Source: Alviniconcha marisindica
Lineage: Eukaryota > Mollusca > Gastropoda > Provannidae
Length of the DNA: 64,000 bases
Reading direction: 5' to 3'
Assembly: GCA_018857735.1 (NCBI GenBank)
Contig: JABMCL010002167.1
Span: 602,501-666,500 of the forward strand
The position numbers and the translations under genes were made by a program. Shown here piece by piece: positions 23,672 through 35,699 of this stretch (positions are counted from its first letter, which is position 1; the number at the start of each line of letters is the position of its first letter). Below the pieces are notes generated by a model, which had not been told where the DNA came from, searched no databases, and saw nothing but the letters and a program-made list of their open reading frames with translations.

Positions 23672-24417
23672 GTGTTGACACAACCTTTGCTCGTGCCACA
23701 GTGAAGCGCACCGGGTAGGCAGCAGTGGAGGTAAATAAGGTTTGTGACCAAAACACGAGGGGAACGACTTGCCTCGTCGGCATCACAAACACTGACTGGC
23801 ACCTTGACTGATTATCTGCAGCGATCACAACATTCATCTGGCGTGCAGGCGAGCACGGAACTATGGCGGCAACCGCGGGGGCTGTGCCCGGGTTTCGCGG
23901 TCAGCTGCGGGGTTAAGATGTTGACGATAAAGTAAGGAGGTAAGATTAAATAGGTAAGGCCCCGGAAGACAGGAGAGCAATGACCTGTACCCCCCCCCCC
24001 CCCCCCCCCATTTCACTAGTCACCTTTACGTACTCTGCACGTAATATGGGCCTTGTTAGGAAAACAGTGAGCACTATCAGCTACTATCAGCCCCCGATAG
24101 CGAGAGAGAGCGCGCTTCTTCAACGAACAGTCCATAGCGAAGGTCAAAATCAGGACGACACACTAAGCATCATGAGTGAAAGTTATTCACCGCTCCCGTC
24201 TCACCTCATTTTATCCGAACACAACAACAAAAAGCAACGAGGAAAGCGGAGCTCTATCAACCGGGAAGGCAAAGTTCGGAACGGCAGAAGCCCTGGCAGC
24301 AGACAAAGCATATGAAGCGACCGATACTCTGCGCTATCCCTGGCAGCAGACAAAGCATATGAAGCGATCGATACTCTGACGTATTTCCCAGGCTTGAAAG
24401 CAATGAACCTTTGCTTA

Positions 24418-24848
24418 ACTTGGCTTCTTCTATCAAGGGGGACTTGGCTTCTTTTATCTAAGGGGACTTGGCTTCTTCTGCCTAGGAGGACTTGGCTTCT
24501 TTTGTCTAGGGGGACTTGGCTTCTTTTGTCTAGGGGGACTTGGCTTCTTCTGTCTAGGGGGACTTGGCTTCTTCTGCCTAGGGGGACTTGGCTTCTTTTG
24601 TCTAGGGGGACTTGGCTTCTTCTATCTAGGGGGACTTGGCTTCTTCTATCTAGGGGGACTTGGCTTCTTTTGTCTAGGGGGACTTGGCTTCTTCTGTCTA
24701 GGGGGACTTGGCTTCTTCTATCTAGGGGGACTTGGCTTCTGTCTAGGGGGACTTGGCTTCTTTTATCTAGGGGGACTTGGCTTCTATCTAGGGGGACTTG
24801 GTTTCTATCTAGGGGGACTTGGCTTCTTTTGTCTAGGAGGACTTGAGT
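24418..24848 (+). repeat. 24-bp tandem repeat, about 18 copies
   Basis: Units of gggggacttggcttcttttg plus tcta, with some shortened to 21 bp by loss of ctt. Lengths are multiples of three, so the plus strand reads as an 8-residue repeat (LLLSRGTW) for 150 codons. The frame opens in a non-genic context and has no signal of splicing, so I treat it as a minisatellite. Confidence 0.92.
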
Positions 24849-25416
24849 TTCTACGTCTGCAGAACCCTCACACCAGGGTGGACCCCAAGAATAACAGACA
24901 TCGGCCTCAGCCCGTTGGCCACAGCAACCATCGGGTTTGCGGTCAGGTTCCTTGGGGCTGGGGCTGGTGCTGGGGTCGTGACCGTGACACGACCTTGGCC
25001 CCCTTCAGACACAAAGAACTTTTTTCATTTTAAACGGGCCCCCGATAGCAGTCTTGTCTCTAAGGTGCCCCGTGCCCCGACGGCCTACTTCTGACAATCG
25101 ATCTGGCTCACACGGAGAAAATCGGTGGAGCTCCTTCTCACTTCGCACAAGCACCCCCTCTCACCCCAGCCCTACCCGTCCGTCTTCCGTCAACCTACTA
25201 AAACCATTCTTCGCAAACTCGTGTCAGAGAGTCGCCTGATACTTAACGCCCACTCGATCGAACAAGTTTGAGTTTAACTAGCAAGGGGAATGATATATAA
25301 CAACTGGTAATAATATATAATATTATGCTTTTCGGGAAGTACTTTGCTTCCAAACACATAACATACTTCCCGCGACAGCAGCCCCTAAATCGCAGCGTAG
25401 TCTCGGAAAGGTTAGG

Positions 25417-26035
25417 ATGGCTGCCCGACTACAGAAGAAGAAGAAAGAAGAAGAAGAAAAGAAGAAGACACTGAAGAGACGACGATTCGTGGATGGTTCC
25501 ACAACAACAAAGCCAGAGCAGAAACCAACACTGGAGGAAAGGTTAGGATGGCTGCCCGACTACAGAAAAAGAAGAAGAAGTAGAAGAAGAAGTAGTATAA
25601 AGAAGAAGATGGCGATTCGTGGATGGTTCCACAACAACAAAGCCAGAACAGAAACCAACACTGGAGGAAAGGTTAGGATGGCTGCCCGACTACAGAAAAA
25701 GAAGAAGAAGAAGAAGATGGCGATTCGTGGATGGTTCCACAACAACAAAGCCAGAACAGAAACCAACACTGGAGGAAAGGTTAGGATGGCTGCCCGACTA
25801 CAGAAAAAGAAGAAGAAGTAGAAGAAGAAGAAGAAGAAGAAGAAGAAGAAGAAGACGGCGATTCGTGGATGGTTCCACAACAACAAAGCCAGAACAGAAA
25901 CCAACACTGGAGGAAAGGTTAGGATGGCTGCCCGACTACAGAAGAAGAAGAAGAAGACACAGAAGAGATGGCGATTTGTGGGTGGTTCCACAGCAACAAA
26001 GCCAGAAGAGAAACTAACGCTGCGGGAAAGGTTAA
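25417..26035 (+). repeat. 110-137-bp VNTR with embedded GAA expansions, five copies
   Basis: Five copies begin gatggctgcccgactacag at 25417, 25547, 25677, 25786 and 25923. Each then carries an AAG/GAA trinucleotide tract of different length, followed by a constant block (gattcgtggatggttccac ... ggaggaaaggtta). The variable tracts account for the differing unit lengths. Open frames (poly-Lys/Arg or poly-Phe) are artefacts. Confidence 0.93.
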
Positions 26036-26049
26036 TGACCTGCAGCGAG

Positions 26050-27395
26050 ATGAGATCAGTCCCGCTCAACGCGCTTCAACCTTTTTGTCAGCTGCATGAA
26101 TGAAGGCGCATCCCCCTTCCCCCTCCCCAAGTGTTAACTGCACAGACCCGGGTAGGTTTTGTTGTTGTTGTTGTTGTTGTTGTTTAAACGGCAATTAGTA
26201 CTTGTACAGTGCACAGCTCAGGCCAACAGCCATGGCAGCCTGTGTCTTTCAAAACAAAACAAACAAAAAATGTGTCTGTGTGTGTGTGGTCGCGGCGGGG
26301 GGTGGGGGTGGGGGGTGGGGGTGGGGGGGGGGGGGGGGGGGGACAATAACTGAGTTAAAACGCATGGCAACAACACCTGCCAGCGGCTGCAGCCCTGCCT
26401 TTGTTAAGAAAAATATATTACATTTTTGTTAATGTTTTTTTATTTTTATTTTTTTAAAGAAAATAAAACGGGAGGGGAGCGCGGGATAAGCAATAACTAG
26501 TGTTCTGGCGCGTGGCTTCGGCAGCTGCCAATGGCAGCAGCAGCAGCATCCCTGTCTCTGAAGCTTCCTGATCAATTAATTACGAGACGCTTCGGCGCCT
26601 CTGCTGACACAGTGTAGCGTCAGCATGGTTCACCCGCACTGCATCACGGCATGACTCAGCGTGTGACGGGAGCGATAGAAGGGAGAGGGGCTAGCGCTAA
26701 TTAGTTCGTACCTGAATAATTATTAACGTCCACCTCTGGACGCACAACCGCTGTCAACACATCTTCAAAACGTCACGTGTCTCAAACTAGGCTCAAGTTG
26801 AACATGCAAACTCAGTCCAAACACAAATACAACAAGGGAAATATGACAGCAGGCCCGAGGCGAGGTCACACTCCCTAATTCCATCCCTCCGTTCCTGCAG
26901 ACTACCATCGTGGAACTGTACACAAACTTCGTCTTACCAATTATTAAGCGCTATGAAAAACCATAACACTAGAAGTAGAGAGAGAGAGAGAGTGTGTGTA
27001 CGGGGGCGGGGGTAGGGGGGGGTCCTGTGAGATGGCTTAAGATCGGTCAAGGGAAAGAGGACGGGGCGGGTGGGGGGTGGAGGTGGGCCGGTGGGTATTC
27101 GTACATGTGCAGTAATGTTCCCGACAGCATTGTGTAGAAATGAGCCACGGCTGCGAGGTGGAAAAAGAAAAAAAAAGAGCCACATGTTGCCTGCACAGGC
27201 TGCCACAGTCAGACGATGTCAGCGCAACAAACTGTGAGCTTTTCTGATCGATGCATCGGAACAGGCGGCGGCGATGCGCTACATATATGTTCCCAGTTAA
27301 TTCATAATTGATTACGAGACACTTCGATCGGTGCCTCAAGTATCTGACCGTCGCTGACGCATTATACTAACATCAGCAAAAGCTTGTGCGTGCCT
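26050..27395. other. intronic, no supported gene
   Basis: Contains a TTG run at 26159-26182, a G-rich run at 26297-26341 and a GA run near 26978-26992. No coding or RNA gene is recognised. Confidence 0.5.
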
Positions 27396-27396
27396 G

Positions 27397-27463
27397 CGCG
27401 CGCGCGCGCGCGCGCGCGCGCGCGTGCGTGTGTGCGTGCGTGCGTGCGTGCGTGCGTGCTGTG

Positions 27464-27540
<77 letters not shown>
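27397..27540. repeat. (CG)n(TGCG)n(GT)n compound microsatellite
   Basis: About 13 CG dinucleotides, then TGCG tetranucleotides, then GT repeats to 27538, nearly unbroken alternating purine-pyrimidine over about 140 bp. It is a strong Z-DNA candidate by sequence. Confidence 0.95.
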
Positions 27541-28200
27541 ACCATCAAAAGCGTAAGTGTGCGTGCGCCTGTTCATCCTGCAACCTTTCAAGCAATTTAT
27601 CCCACGCAAACTTTACCGCAGGGGCGTAAATGTAAAAGAACAAAAACAAACAAACAAACAAACAAACAAAACAAACAACAACAAAAACGATTACTTGTCA
27701 AGGAAGCTTTCTTCCTCAGTTAGGCTTTAATGAACGAAATACCCCAACACAACACGGTTCGGACACGGCTTTTTATACGGTAACAAAGAACTTAGCTGCT
27801 TGGTATTTAACGCCCAGAGAACCATGGCGGCCAAACAGGGGAGAAATAAACTCTGTCAAATCAATCACAATGCACCGGTGAAAGTTTGATTCGGTGTTCA
27901 TGACGTGAACGCATCACAGCCAACAGGGTTCGTACCTGATTTTAACGTCAAAATTCCCACGCTCTTCCCAAACTAAAGGCCAGTTTCCTCACACCAGGTT
28001 AATTCCCAGTTACACATACAATTTTGGACACTTTTGCATCACGTTGATCTGAACCGGGTCCGGGCGCGTCTAGACTCCAAGTTTTGTTCTCTTTTCGTTT
28101 TCTTCCCCGAAAATTATCTCCTGGCCATTTTCATGAAACTGTCAAACTTTCCAAGACTTTAGCCCAAAATGCCATTTTCCCCAAAACTCCCCCAGCACCC

Positions 28201-28210
28201 CCCCCCCCCC

Positions 28211-28272
<62 letters not shown>
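28201..28272. repeat. C run and CT microsatellite
   Basis: A C run followed by about 28 CT dinucleotides. Confidence 0.95.
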
Positions 28273-28275
<3 letters not shown>

Positions 28276-28617
28276 ATTTTTATTTTTTATTGTACCCAAG
28301 TTTTAAAAGACCGCTCGACGAACCCTGCTCTATTTTTGAAGAGGAATGAAGAAGAACTGAAGCGGAATGAAGCGAGAAGGCAGTAATTATGCAACATTTT
28401 TTGGCAGCAGGCGAAGCATACAAAAACAGATTCTGGCCTGTTCTATGATCAACAGAGAGAACATTTCACGGCTCCGTGGTCCCAGCAGTGGGGACCTTTA
28501 ATTTCCACCCTGAGCGCTCTCATGATACATATTAACTTAAATATGATATTCTGTACACATGTAGAGCACAGTCCTACCAAAACAACTTACATAAAGTATT
28601 AATTGGAACACACTGAC

Positions 28618-28640
28618 ACTCTCTCTCTCTCTCTCTCACA

Positions 28641-28705
<65 letters not shown>

Positions 28706-28730
28706 ACTACCAGCGGGTAGTGTGTCATTG

Positions 28731-28778
<48 letters not shown>

Positions 28779-28840
28779 CAGAGAGACAGAGAGACAGAGA
28801 GACAGAGAGAGACAGAGAGAGACAGAGACAGAGACAGAGA
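28618..28840. repeat. CT/CA and GA/GACA microsatellites
   Basis: CT then CA repeats to 28703, a short unique gap, then GA and GACAGA repeats that abut the end of SINE copy C. The GA tract may have grown from the SINE's simple-sequence tail. Confidence 0.93.
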
Positions 28841-28845
28841 TCTTA

Positions 28846-29065
28846 TACCTATCGCTACACTGTCACCACCAGAATGGCTCCTGCATTAAGATGGGCAGGG
28901 ATCAAAGCCAATTTAACGTTTCATTAATTGTGAGGGACACAGTCACAAAACAGTGTCCACAAACCACAACCTTTTGGAAGAGAAAGGAAAGCCGAAGCGG
29001 AATCGAACCGAGGCCCTTCTGCCTACCATCCTAACTAACGCCTTACCGCTAGGCCAAACCGGCCC
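28846..29065 (-). mobile_element. tRNA-derived SINE, copy C
   Basis: Minus-strand copy: the tRNA-like head is at the right end (ccggtttggcctagcggta on the minus strand) with its B box around 29010-28999 (cggttcgattcc), then ccacaaccttttgg-complement and the shared body. It is the best-preserved copy and serves as reference for the interrupted copy D. Confidence 0.88.
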
Positions 29066-29254
29066 ACAAAGTAATACTATGAGTAGACTACCGACAGTAA
29101 GTACTGCAGTCCAATACAAAGGGCGTCGTCCGATAAACTGTTGACCCGCGCAGTCAAAAAGGAACAACGTGACCTAGTTGACCGAAGGACAACCCAGATG
29201 AAACGTCTCGGGTTCCACCTACTTCGCGATAATAACCTACGTCACCCAGAACAG

Positions 29255-29257
29255 CAT

Positions 29258-29300
<43 letters not shown>

Positions 29301-29312
29301 GTATATATATAC
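29255..29312. repeat. TA microsatellite
   Basis: Nearly pure TA/ATAC run of about 50 bp. Confidence 0.9.
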
Positions 29313-29574
29313 ACACACACGCCGGGACTATACGCGGCACTGCATACTTCTTTGGCACGGACACTCTTTATAACTGTCATTATAGGATCCCCGCTATTTT
29401 GTACCTTGTATAATATGTAAGCAGCATAAATCATCTTGTCGGATCTGCTCTCAGCGCGCGGACTGTGATGGATGGAGCTCTTGTGAATGCCGCCCGTAAG
29501 AGGCTTCGTCTCCTCTTACTGTACGAGAGTAATTATACTAATGGATTTCGTCTGCACGTATTGTGTGTAATCAA

Positions 29575-29757
29575 GAGTGCCACCAACAGACATCGACCGC
29601 ACACACTGCGTTTAAGCAACAGTGACGCTGAGAGACTTCGATCGCGCGTATTGCGTTTAACCAACAGTGATACTAATAGACTTCGACCGCACGTTTTGTG
29701 TTTAACCAACAGTGATACTAATAGACTTCGACCGCACGTTTTGTGTTTAACGAAGTG
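29575..29757 (+). repeat. 45-bp tandem repeat, about four copies
   Basis: Units of caacagtgatactaatagac plus ttcgaccgcacgttttgtg and tttaac. The last two copies are nearly identical and the first is diverged. The frame stays open because 45 is a multiple of three; no other coding evidence. Confidence 0.9.
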
Positions 29758-30027
29758 TAGTTAACACTGACTGTCGTTGTCTGTGGGGCCTGGTAAGCGT
29801 ACTGAACTGCTGATGTGGGGGACGCTCTGATGGTAAGTGTTTATTTACACATAGTGCGACAGCAACAGCATGCAGTTTATAACCTCACTGCAAAACCAAA
29901 TTCCATCTTTACGGATTCGTTGGCTGTGAATATTTGCTCACACTGCGACGTTTATCAAAACGTTTTACCTATTCGTCGTGGTTGCTTTTTGAAGGAAACG
30001 CTTCGACTTGCTTTCTGTAGGTAGGTA

Positions 30028-30192
30028 GTGTTGCTTAATGCCCTCCGATGTCGGTTGACATGTTAGGGACAAGCTGAGACCAATGCCGAAGTAAGGTTCA
30101 ATATAGCTTTACGTCCACGGAAACCAGAAGGCTCGTTAGGACAGACAGCCCAGGACGGCCACCTCGACTCTCACACAGCTCCTGAACTATGA
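30028..30192 (+). repeat. 165-bp dispersed repeat family, copy 3
   Basis: Full-length copy, from gtgttgcttaatgccctcc to ctcctgaactatgag, in the same orientation as copy 1. Confidence 0.85.
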
Positions 30193-30784
30193 GTGATTGC
30201 TTTCTGTTTACTCAAATTTGTTTTTATACGTTACTCTGTTCTGTATTTACTATTTAGATTTTTCATATGCCCACCTACTTAAAACAACAACAAAACCGTC
30301 ATTTTCTGTGAGCTACACTGTCCAAAGTGTGAACTTAATAACAGAGAGGAAGGGTGTAGTCACAGGAAAGGTGAGAGAGATGACGACTGTCGCACTGTCC
30401 CCCCCCCCCCCCCCCCACCCACACACACAACACCCAACGCTCGTCCTCCACAGTGTCCCACCCAACTTCTATATTAATAGCTTCACTTTTACATCGAACA
30501 ACACCAACCCACCCTGTCAGCCCACAAATCTGGTCCCACCCCACCCCTCTCCTCCCTTTCTCTTCTCCTCCTCCACTAAACCGCCCTCACGCCGTCCCAG
30601 GCACGCGAATCACTCGCACACCCGATCAGGACAAAAATGGTAAAACCGGATACACTCCTGGAAAAAAGAAAAGAAAAAACAAAACAAACAAAAAAGGTTA
30701 AAAAAAAACATTTAAAAAAAACACACACGCACACACTCTCTCTCTCACTACTTCTGCTACAGGCCCCCCCCCCCCCCCCCTTGT

Positions 30785-30870
30785 CTATCACGTCACCAAC
30801 ACTAATTGCTGGGCACAAAATGGCAGCACTCACACTCACAGTTGTGTTTTCCCGACTTCCAACCCTCAAT
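30785..30870 (+). repeat. dispersed element around AAAATGGCAGCACTCA, copy 1
   Basis: Contains cacgtcaccaacact, ctgggcacaaaatggcagc and a following gtgttttcccgacttccaac. Related copies are at 33478-33560 (minus) and 35420-35545 (plus). Short and diverged; class unknown. Confidence 0.55.
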
Positions 30871-31116
30871 TTTTGAGGAGGAGTCAATCACCGGGGGTCC
30901 TTCGGTACTCCAGTGGCATTTGTTTACAGGGGGACAGCGCACTGCCAAGCAACTCGGGCCCGCAGCGACAACCATGCACATTGTAAAAATAAAAAAATAA
31001 CCCGACTACACCTCCATAAAATTAAAGTTCGGTTCCCGGTCGGTCGCTTCTCTCCCCCCCCCCCCCCTCCTTTTTTTCTTCTTCTCTCTCTTACTCCAGA
31101 GCTCTTGCTGTTTATT

Positions 31117-31129
31117 CACACACACACAC

Positions 31130-31224
<95 letters not shown>

Positions 31225-31225
31225 A
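31117..31225. repeat. CA/TA/GA compound microsatellite
   Basis: CA, then TA, then about 28 GA dinucleotides in direct succession. Confidence 0.95.
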
Positions 31226-32233
31226 CAGAGAGCACAGAGTGCACAGAGGGCAACGGAACGCGAGGCAGTCAGCTTTATGACTCTACTCGGCACAATAATC
31301 TACGTCGCCAACAAGCCAGGACCAAAACAACCCTCGGGGCCACAACAGAATTTCAATATTACAGGCTATTTATTCCGCAACGTGCGTGCAAAAGTCTGGC
31401 CTACTTTCCTGCCTTTTGTGTTGACGGCTGAGCACTGCTATAAACGTGCTATGTGGGGCAGTGTGACTAACTGAATATCAATGGCCCCGCTGCGATTATG
31501 TAGGCCAGTCTGAGTGGGGCTGCTGAACAATTTGACATCGGGTCCTTTTCACCATGGCTTTGAGGATTTATTAGACCGTGCCGAAACGCTCTCCTCGAAA
31601 TGCATACATATGGAGGGGGGGGGGGGGGGGGGACTGTGTTTTTGGTACCGTAAACTTCCAAACGTATTTCAGAAGCCACAAAAATAGGCCAAATAACAAG
31701 TCACGAAAGCTTTGAATGTTTGTTGGACCGTGCAGAAAATCTGGCAGTACAAAGAAAGGGGTAGGAGCTTGTTTTGCTGTTGTAGTTAAAATGCTATTAA
31801 CGTTCGTAGCAAACATTTCATGAGCAGAAAAAAAAAAAAAAAAACCTGTAAGGAACTGCCATTATTGATCAGAAAGTACTTTACCTTCCAAAGCTTACAG
31901 GCACACGAAAAAACAAAACAAACAAAAAACATACCCCCCCCCCCCCCCCCCATCCCTGGGTACAATCGCGACAATAACAAACATGACTTTCTGAACACGT
32001 GCCTGCACTCAACGACACGACACTGTTGACATTTTAGTTTTTATTTCCCATAAGGAGGAGAAAAAAGAAAGAAAAAAAGAGAAAAAAATCAGAAAGCCGG
32101 CCGGTGTGGTTTGGCGATTTACTTAATAATCGGATTTTTGGCGTCTTGTCAACCACACAGGTCTTGTCAACCACCCCGGGGCGATCAGCTAAGTGAATAC
32201 CTTAGAAAAGGAGCTGTTCGTTCAAAGGGCACT

Positions 32234-32289
<56 letters not shown>

Positions 32290-32388
32290 CCTGTCTCTGC
32301 CCACTTGTGTCATACACAGAGCAAGCAGATCGAGAAAGCTCCGTCTACTCTCTCGAGAAATCTCTTACTCCTTCTTCTTCTTCTTCAA

Positions 32389-33182
32389 GTGTTGCTTTAT
32401 GTCCTCCGATGTCGGCTGACATATTAGGGACAAGGTGAAACCAGTGCGTGAGCATGGTTCAATATTGCTTTACGTCCACGGAAACCAGAAGGCTCGTTAG
32501 GACGGACAGTCGAGGAGGGCCACCTCGACTCTCACACAGCTCCTGAACTATGAGAGCTCTTACTCCTTTTTGTTCAACACACTATATAAAGCCATCTCCA
32601 AAACGAAGGTTTCCCAGTTCCATACCATTTAAGGCTCAATCCGTACACCATGATGGCACGCCAATGCCGTCAGTGCCGACAAAAAAATTCCGGAATACAA
32701 AGAAGTGATGCTTAATGTCCTCGATGTCAGTTGACATATTAGGGACAAGGTGAAACCAGTGCGTGAGCATGGTTCAATATTGCTTTACGTCGACGGAAAC
32801 CAGAAGGCTCGTTAGGACGGACAGCCCAGGACGGCCACCTCGACTCTCACACAGCTCCTGAACTATAGAGCTCTTACTCCTTTTTGTTCAACACACTATA
32901 TAAAGCCATCTCCAAAACGAAGGTTTCCCAGTTCCATACCATTTAAGGCTCAATCCGTACACCATGATGGCACGCCAATGCCGTCAGTGCCGACAAAAAA
33001 ATTCCGGAATACAATGAAGTGATGCTTAATGTCCTCAGATGTCAGTTGACATATTAGGGACAAGTTGTGACCAATGCCGAAGCACGGTTCAATAATTCTT
33101 TACGTCCACGGAAACCAGAAGGCTCGTTAGGACGGACAGCTCAGGACGGCCACCTCGACTCTCACACAGCTCCTGAACTATG
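32389..33182 (+). repeat. tandemly duplicated block with three copies of the 165-bp repeat
   Basis: Copies 4, 5 and 6 of the 165-bp element start at 32389, 32705 and 33019. Between them lies a 149-bp spacer (cactatataaagccatctcc ... gtgccgacaaaaaaattccgg), present twice and almost identical. The period is about 314-316 bp, so unequal exchange or replication slippage duplicated element plus spacer. Copy 6 is followed by different sequence and is more like copies 1-3 inside, marking the original junction. Confidence 0.9.
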
Positions 33183-33477
33183 TCCGGAATACGACGGCGG
33201 ATCGCTCTTTATTCGTGAAGCCCAGGCAATTACTTCTCCGCCGAGGGCTCTTGGATATGAAGGTGGCGCCATCTTCGCGAAGACGGAAGCTTCAAACGGC
33301 GGACCAACGCCAAGATGTGCCTTGTGGGTCACAGCGCCTTTCAAACGTCTCCAGTCTTCTCGTAAAAAGGGAACGAACCGAATTCAAGAGGCAACACAGG
33401 GGCGATGAATGGAATAAGAAATACATAAAATTCAGAAGTTTTTCACTCCATTTCTCGTCCTTTCTCAAAAAGCGACG

Positions 33478-33560
33478 TTCGAAAGTGGCGTAAACACGAC
33501 CCTTGAGTGCTGCCATTTTCTTCCCACCAGTCTGCATCCGAGACGTCATAAGCAAGACCG
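33478..33560 (-). repeat. dispersed element around AAAATGGCAGCACTCA, copy 2
   Basis: On the minus strand it reads gaaaatggcagcactcaagg, then gtgtttacgccactttcgaa and cgtcgc, matching copy 3 at 35420-35545 closely. Confidence 0.65.
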
Positions 33561-34575
33561 GCATGCGTGACTGAGTGTCAGATACGCCACGAGCCAGCAT
33601 TTTTCTGCTCTTCCCTGGTAAAGAGCGAACCAACACCGTTACACGGCTGCGCCCCGAAAGGTCAAATTCGAGGCAACAAACCCCAATTTCTTTTCTAGAA
33701 GTACTGGCAAACTTCTTTGGTATATATATATACTGACGAAACAACCAAGTGAAACATGCAAGTGGAACCATGTGCAGTTTTGTTTTTACGCATTCAAGCC
33801 CAACTGGCGTCCTCGGTTCGGTTCCCCCGTTAAATCATGACGAAACAACCACATGAAACATGCAAGTAGAACAATTTGCGCGCTTTTGTTTGTACGTTAA
33901 AACGATCACAGGGAACATGCCAGTGGAACCATTTGCGCTTTTGTTTTTGCGTTTTCAAGCGAAACTGGCGTCTTCGGTTCAGTTCCCCTTTAACTCATAA
34001 TGGGTTCGTGGTGCAAAGAACTTCTCCCTCCCTCCGCTCCTTTTCTTTCTCTCTCTCTCGCTCTTTTCATTTTCTTCTTCCTGAATGAAATGACATCGCT
34101 TTTTGTTTTTGTCGTGGTTTTATTTTTCTCCCCCCCCCCCCCCCCGCTGTTTACTGCTCCTATAGTCTGTGGCTTGTCGACATTCACGAAGCCGGTGCGT
34201 GGCGCACGCGGCCGCCATAAATTCCTCCCGAAGAATCTTAACGACAAGCTCGTGTTAACAACGCTACAGGGAAACACGGCAACCTGTGCCCGCGCTTTCG
34301 CAAACGAGTTTAAATATAGAAGAACCTCCGGGGACACAACCTGAAGACAACAATGCACCCAGTTCAAGCACAAAGAGCAGGGGAGACCGACAGGCGACGA
34401 GAACCTACGTCACATCCCCTCATGGTGCCAGAGGTCTGGCGCGGCCTACCCAGCCTCTCTCCCGCTTCAGACCCCCCCCCCCCCCCTCCTCCCCACCCGC
34501 GCACCCAAATTCCTCACCCGGTCGATGGTCCTCGTTTTACTGCTTACAGTACTCGCTGACAGCAGACGCGAAAAA

Positions 34576-34847
34576 CGGCGACCACGGTGCAGTGTTTGAG
34601 CTCAGGAAGAACAGAGCCAAGTGCAACTGAGGCATGTCATTACGGCGACCACGGTGCAGTGTTTGAGCTCAGGAAGAACAGAGCCAAGTGCAACTGAGGC
34701 ATGTCATTACGGCGACCACGGTGCAGTGTTTGAGCTCAGGAAGAACAGAGCCAAGTGCAACTGAGGCATGTAATTACGGCGACCACGGTGCAGTGTTTGA
34801 GCTCAGGAAGAACAGAGCCAAGTGCAACTGAGGCATGTAATTACGGC
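34576..34847 (+). repeat. 67-bp tandem repeat, four copies
   Basis: Exact-period units starting at 34576, 34643, 34710 and 34777, with ggcgaccacggtgcagtg, gctcaggaagaacagagcc and aactgaggcatgt. Differences are single bases, so expansion was recent. Confidence 0.95.
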
Positions 34848-35049
34848 GCGCGTCTTTGTACCAAACGACTAGGGGAGAATTCCACCAAAAGTGGTCGATG
34901 TCGTTCTCTTAATAACTCGACCAAAGTAATTTCTAAACGGGGAACAGAACCGAAGGCGGAAGCTTGCCTGGAAACGTAGAAACAAATTAATGTGCACATA
35001 TTTCCATCTGCCTGCACACACAGCCCATCAACGACAACAAACAAACGAA

Positions 35050-35144
35050 AACTCTCTCTCTCTCTCTCTCAGCAGCTTAGCAAGGACTAGTTGTTAGGTT
35101 TTTGACTGAGCCTAAACTACAATCACTGTAAAATAAAGGTCTCT

Positions 35145-35180
<36 letters not shown>

Positions 35181-35246
35181 GCAGCTTAGCAAGGACTAGT
35201 TGTTAGGTTTTTGACTGAGCCTAAACTACAATCACTGTAAAATAAA

Positions 35247-35331
<85 letters not shown>

Positions 35332-35335
35332 CACT
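35050..35335. repeat. CT microsatellites with a duplicated 70-bp block
   Basis: A block (agcagcttagcaaggactag ... ctgtaaaataaag) occurs at about 35070 and 35181, each flanked by CT runs. The second CT run is about 28 units and passes into TA repeats. Confidence 0.92.
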
Positions 35336-35419
35336 TTTATTCCTCTTCGAATCTGAGTTCCTCAGGGCGCTGCCATGTTGGTTGGCTCTGTTAAATGAAA
35401 AAGCAGAAAAATGCTGGCT

Positions 35420-35545
35420 CGTGACGTCTTTGATACTTTTGCCACCCATGCCGGCCTTGGTTATACACGTCACTGACACTGACTGCTGGGCCCAAAATGG
35501 CAGCGCTGACTGTCGCGTTTTCGCCACTTTCAAACGTCGAGTTCC
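35420..35545 (+). repeat. dispersed element around AAAATGGCAGCGCTGA, copy 3
   Basis: Best copy of the family: gtgacgtctttgatac, cacgtcactgacactgac, ccaaaatggcagcgctgac, then gcgttttcgccactttcaaa and cgtcgag. Confidence 0.65.
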
Positions 35546-35699
35546 AGACCAATCGAGTGGAAAATTATTTCTATTCCCATTCCTATTGGTAAGGTCTGTA
35601 ATTCTCCTACGGCTCCGTTACCCTATCGCCCTCATATATCTGTACTGGCTGGCTGGGGGTGAAAGCAAAAACCCAAAAACAAACAACAACAACAAAAAC

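Noticed and set aside
24394..24846. 150-codon Leu/Ser/Arg/Gly/Thr/Trp repeat frame
   Set aside because: Explained by a 24-bp minisatellite; no flanking coding sequence.
26934..26962. 29-nt minus-strand microexon between a CT-rich acceptor and GTAAGA donor
   Set aside because: The acceptor tract is a microsatellite, the exon would shift frame, and no family sequence is encoded.
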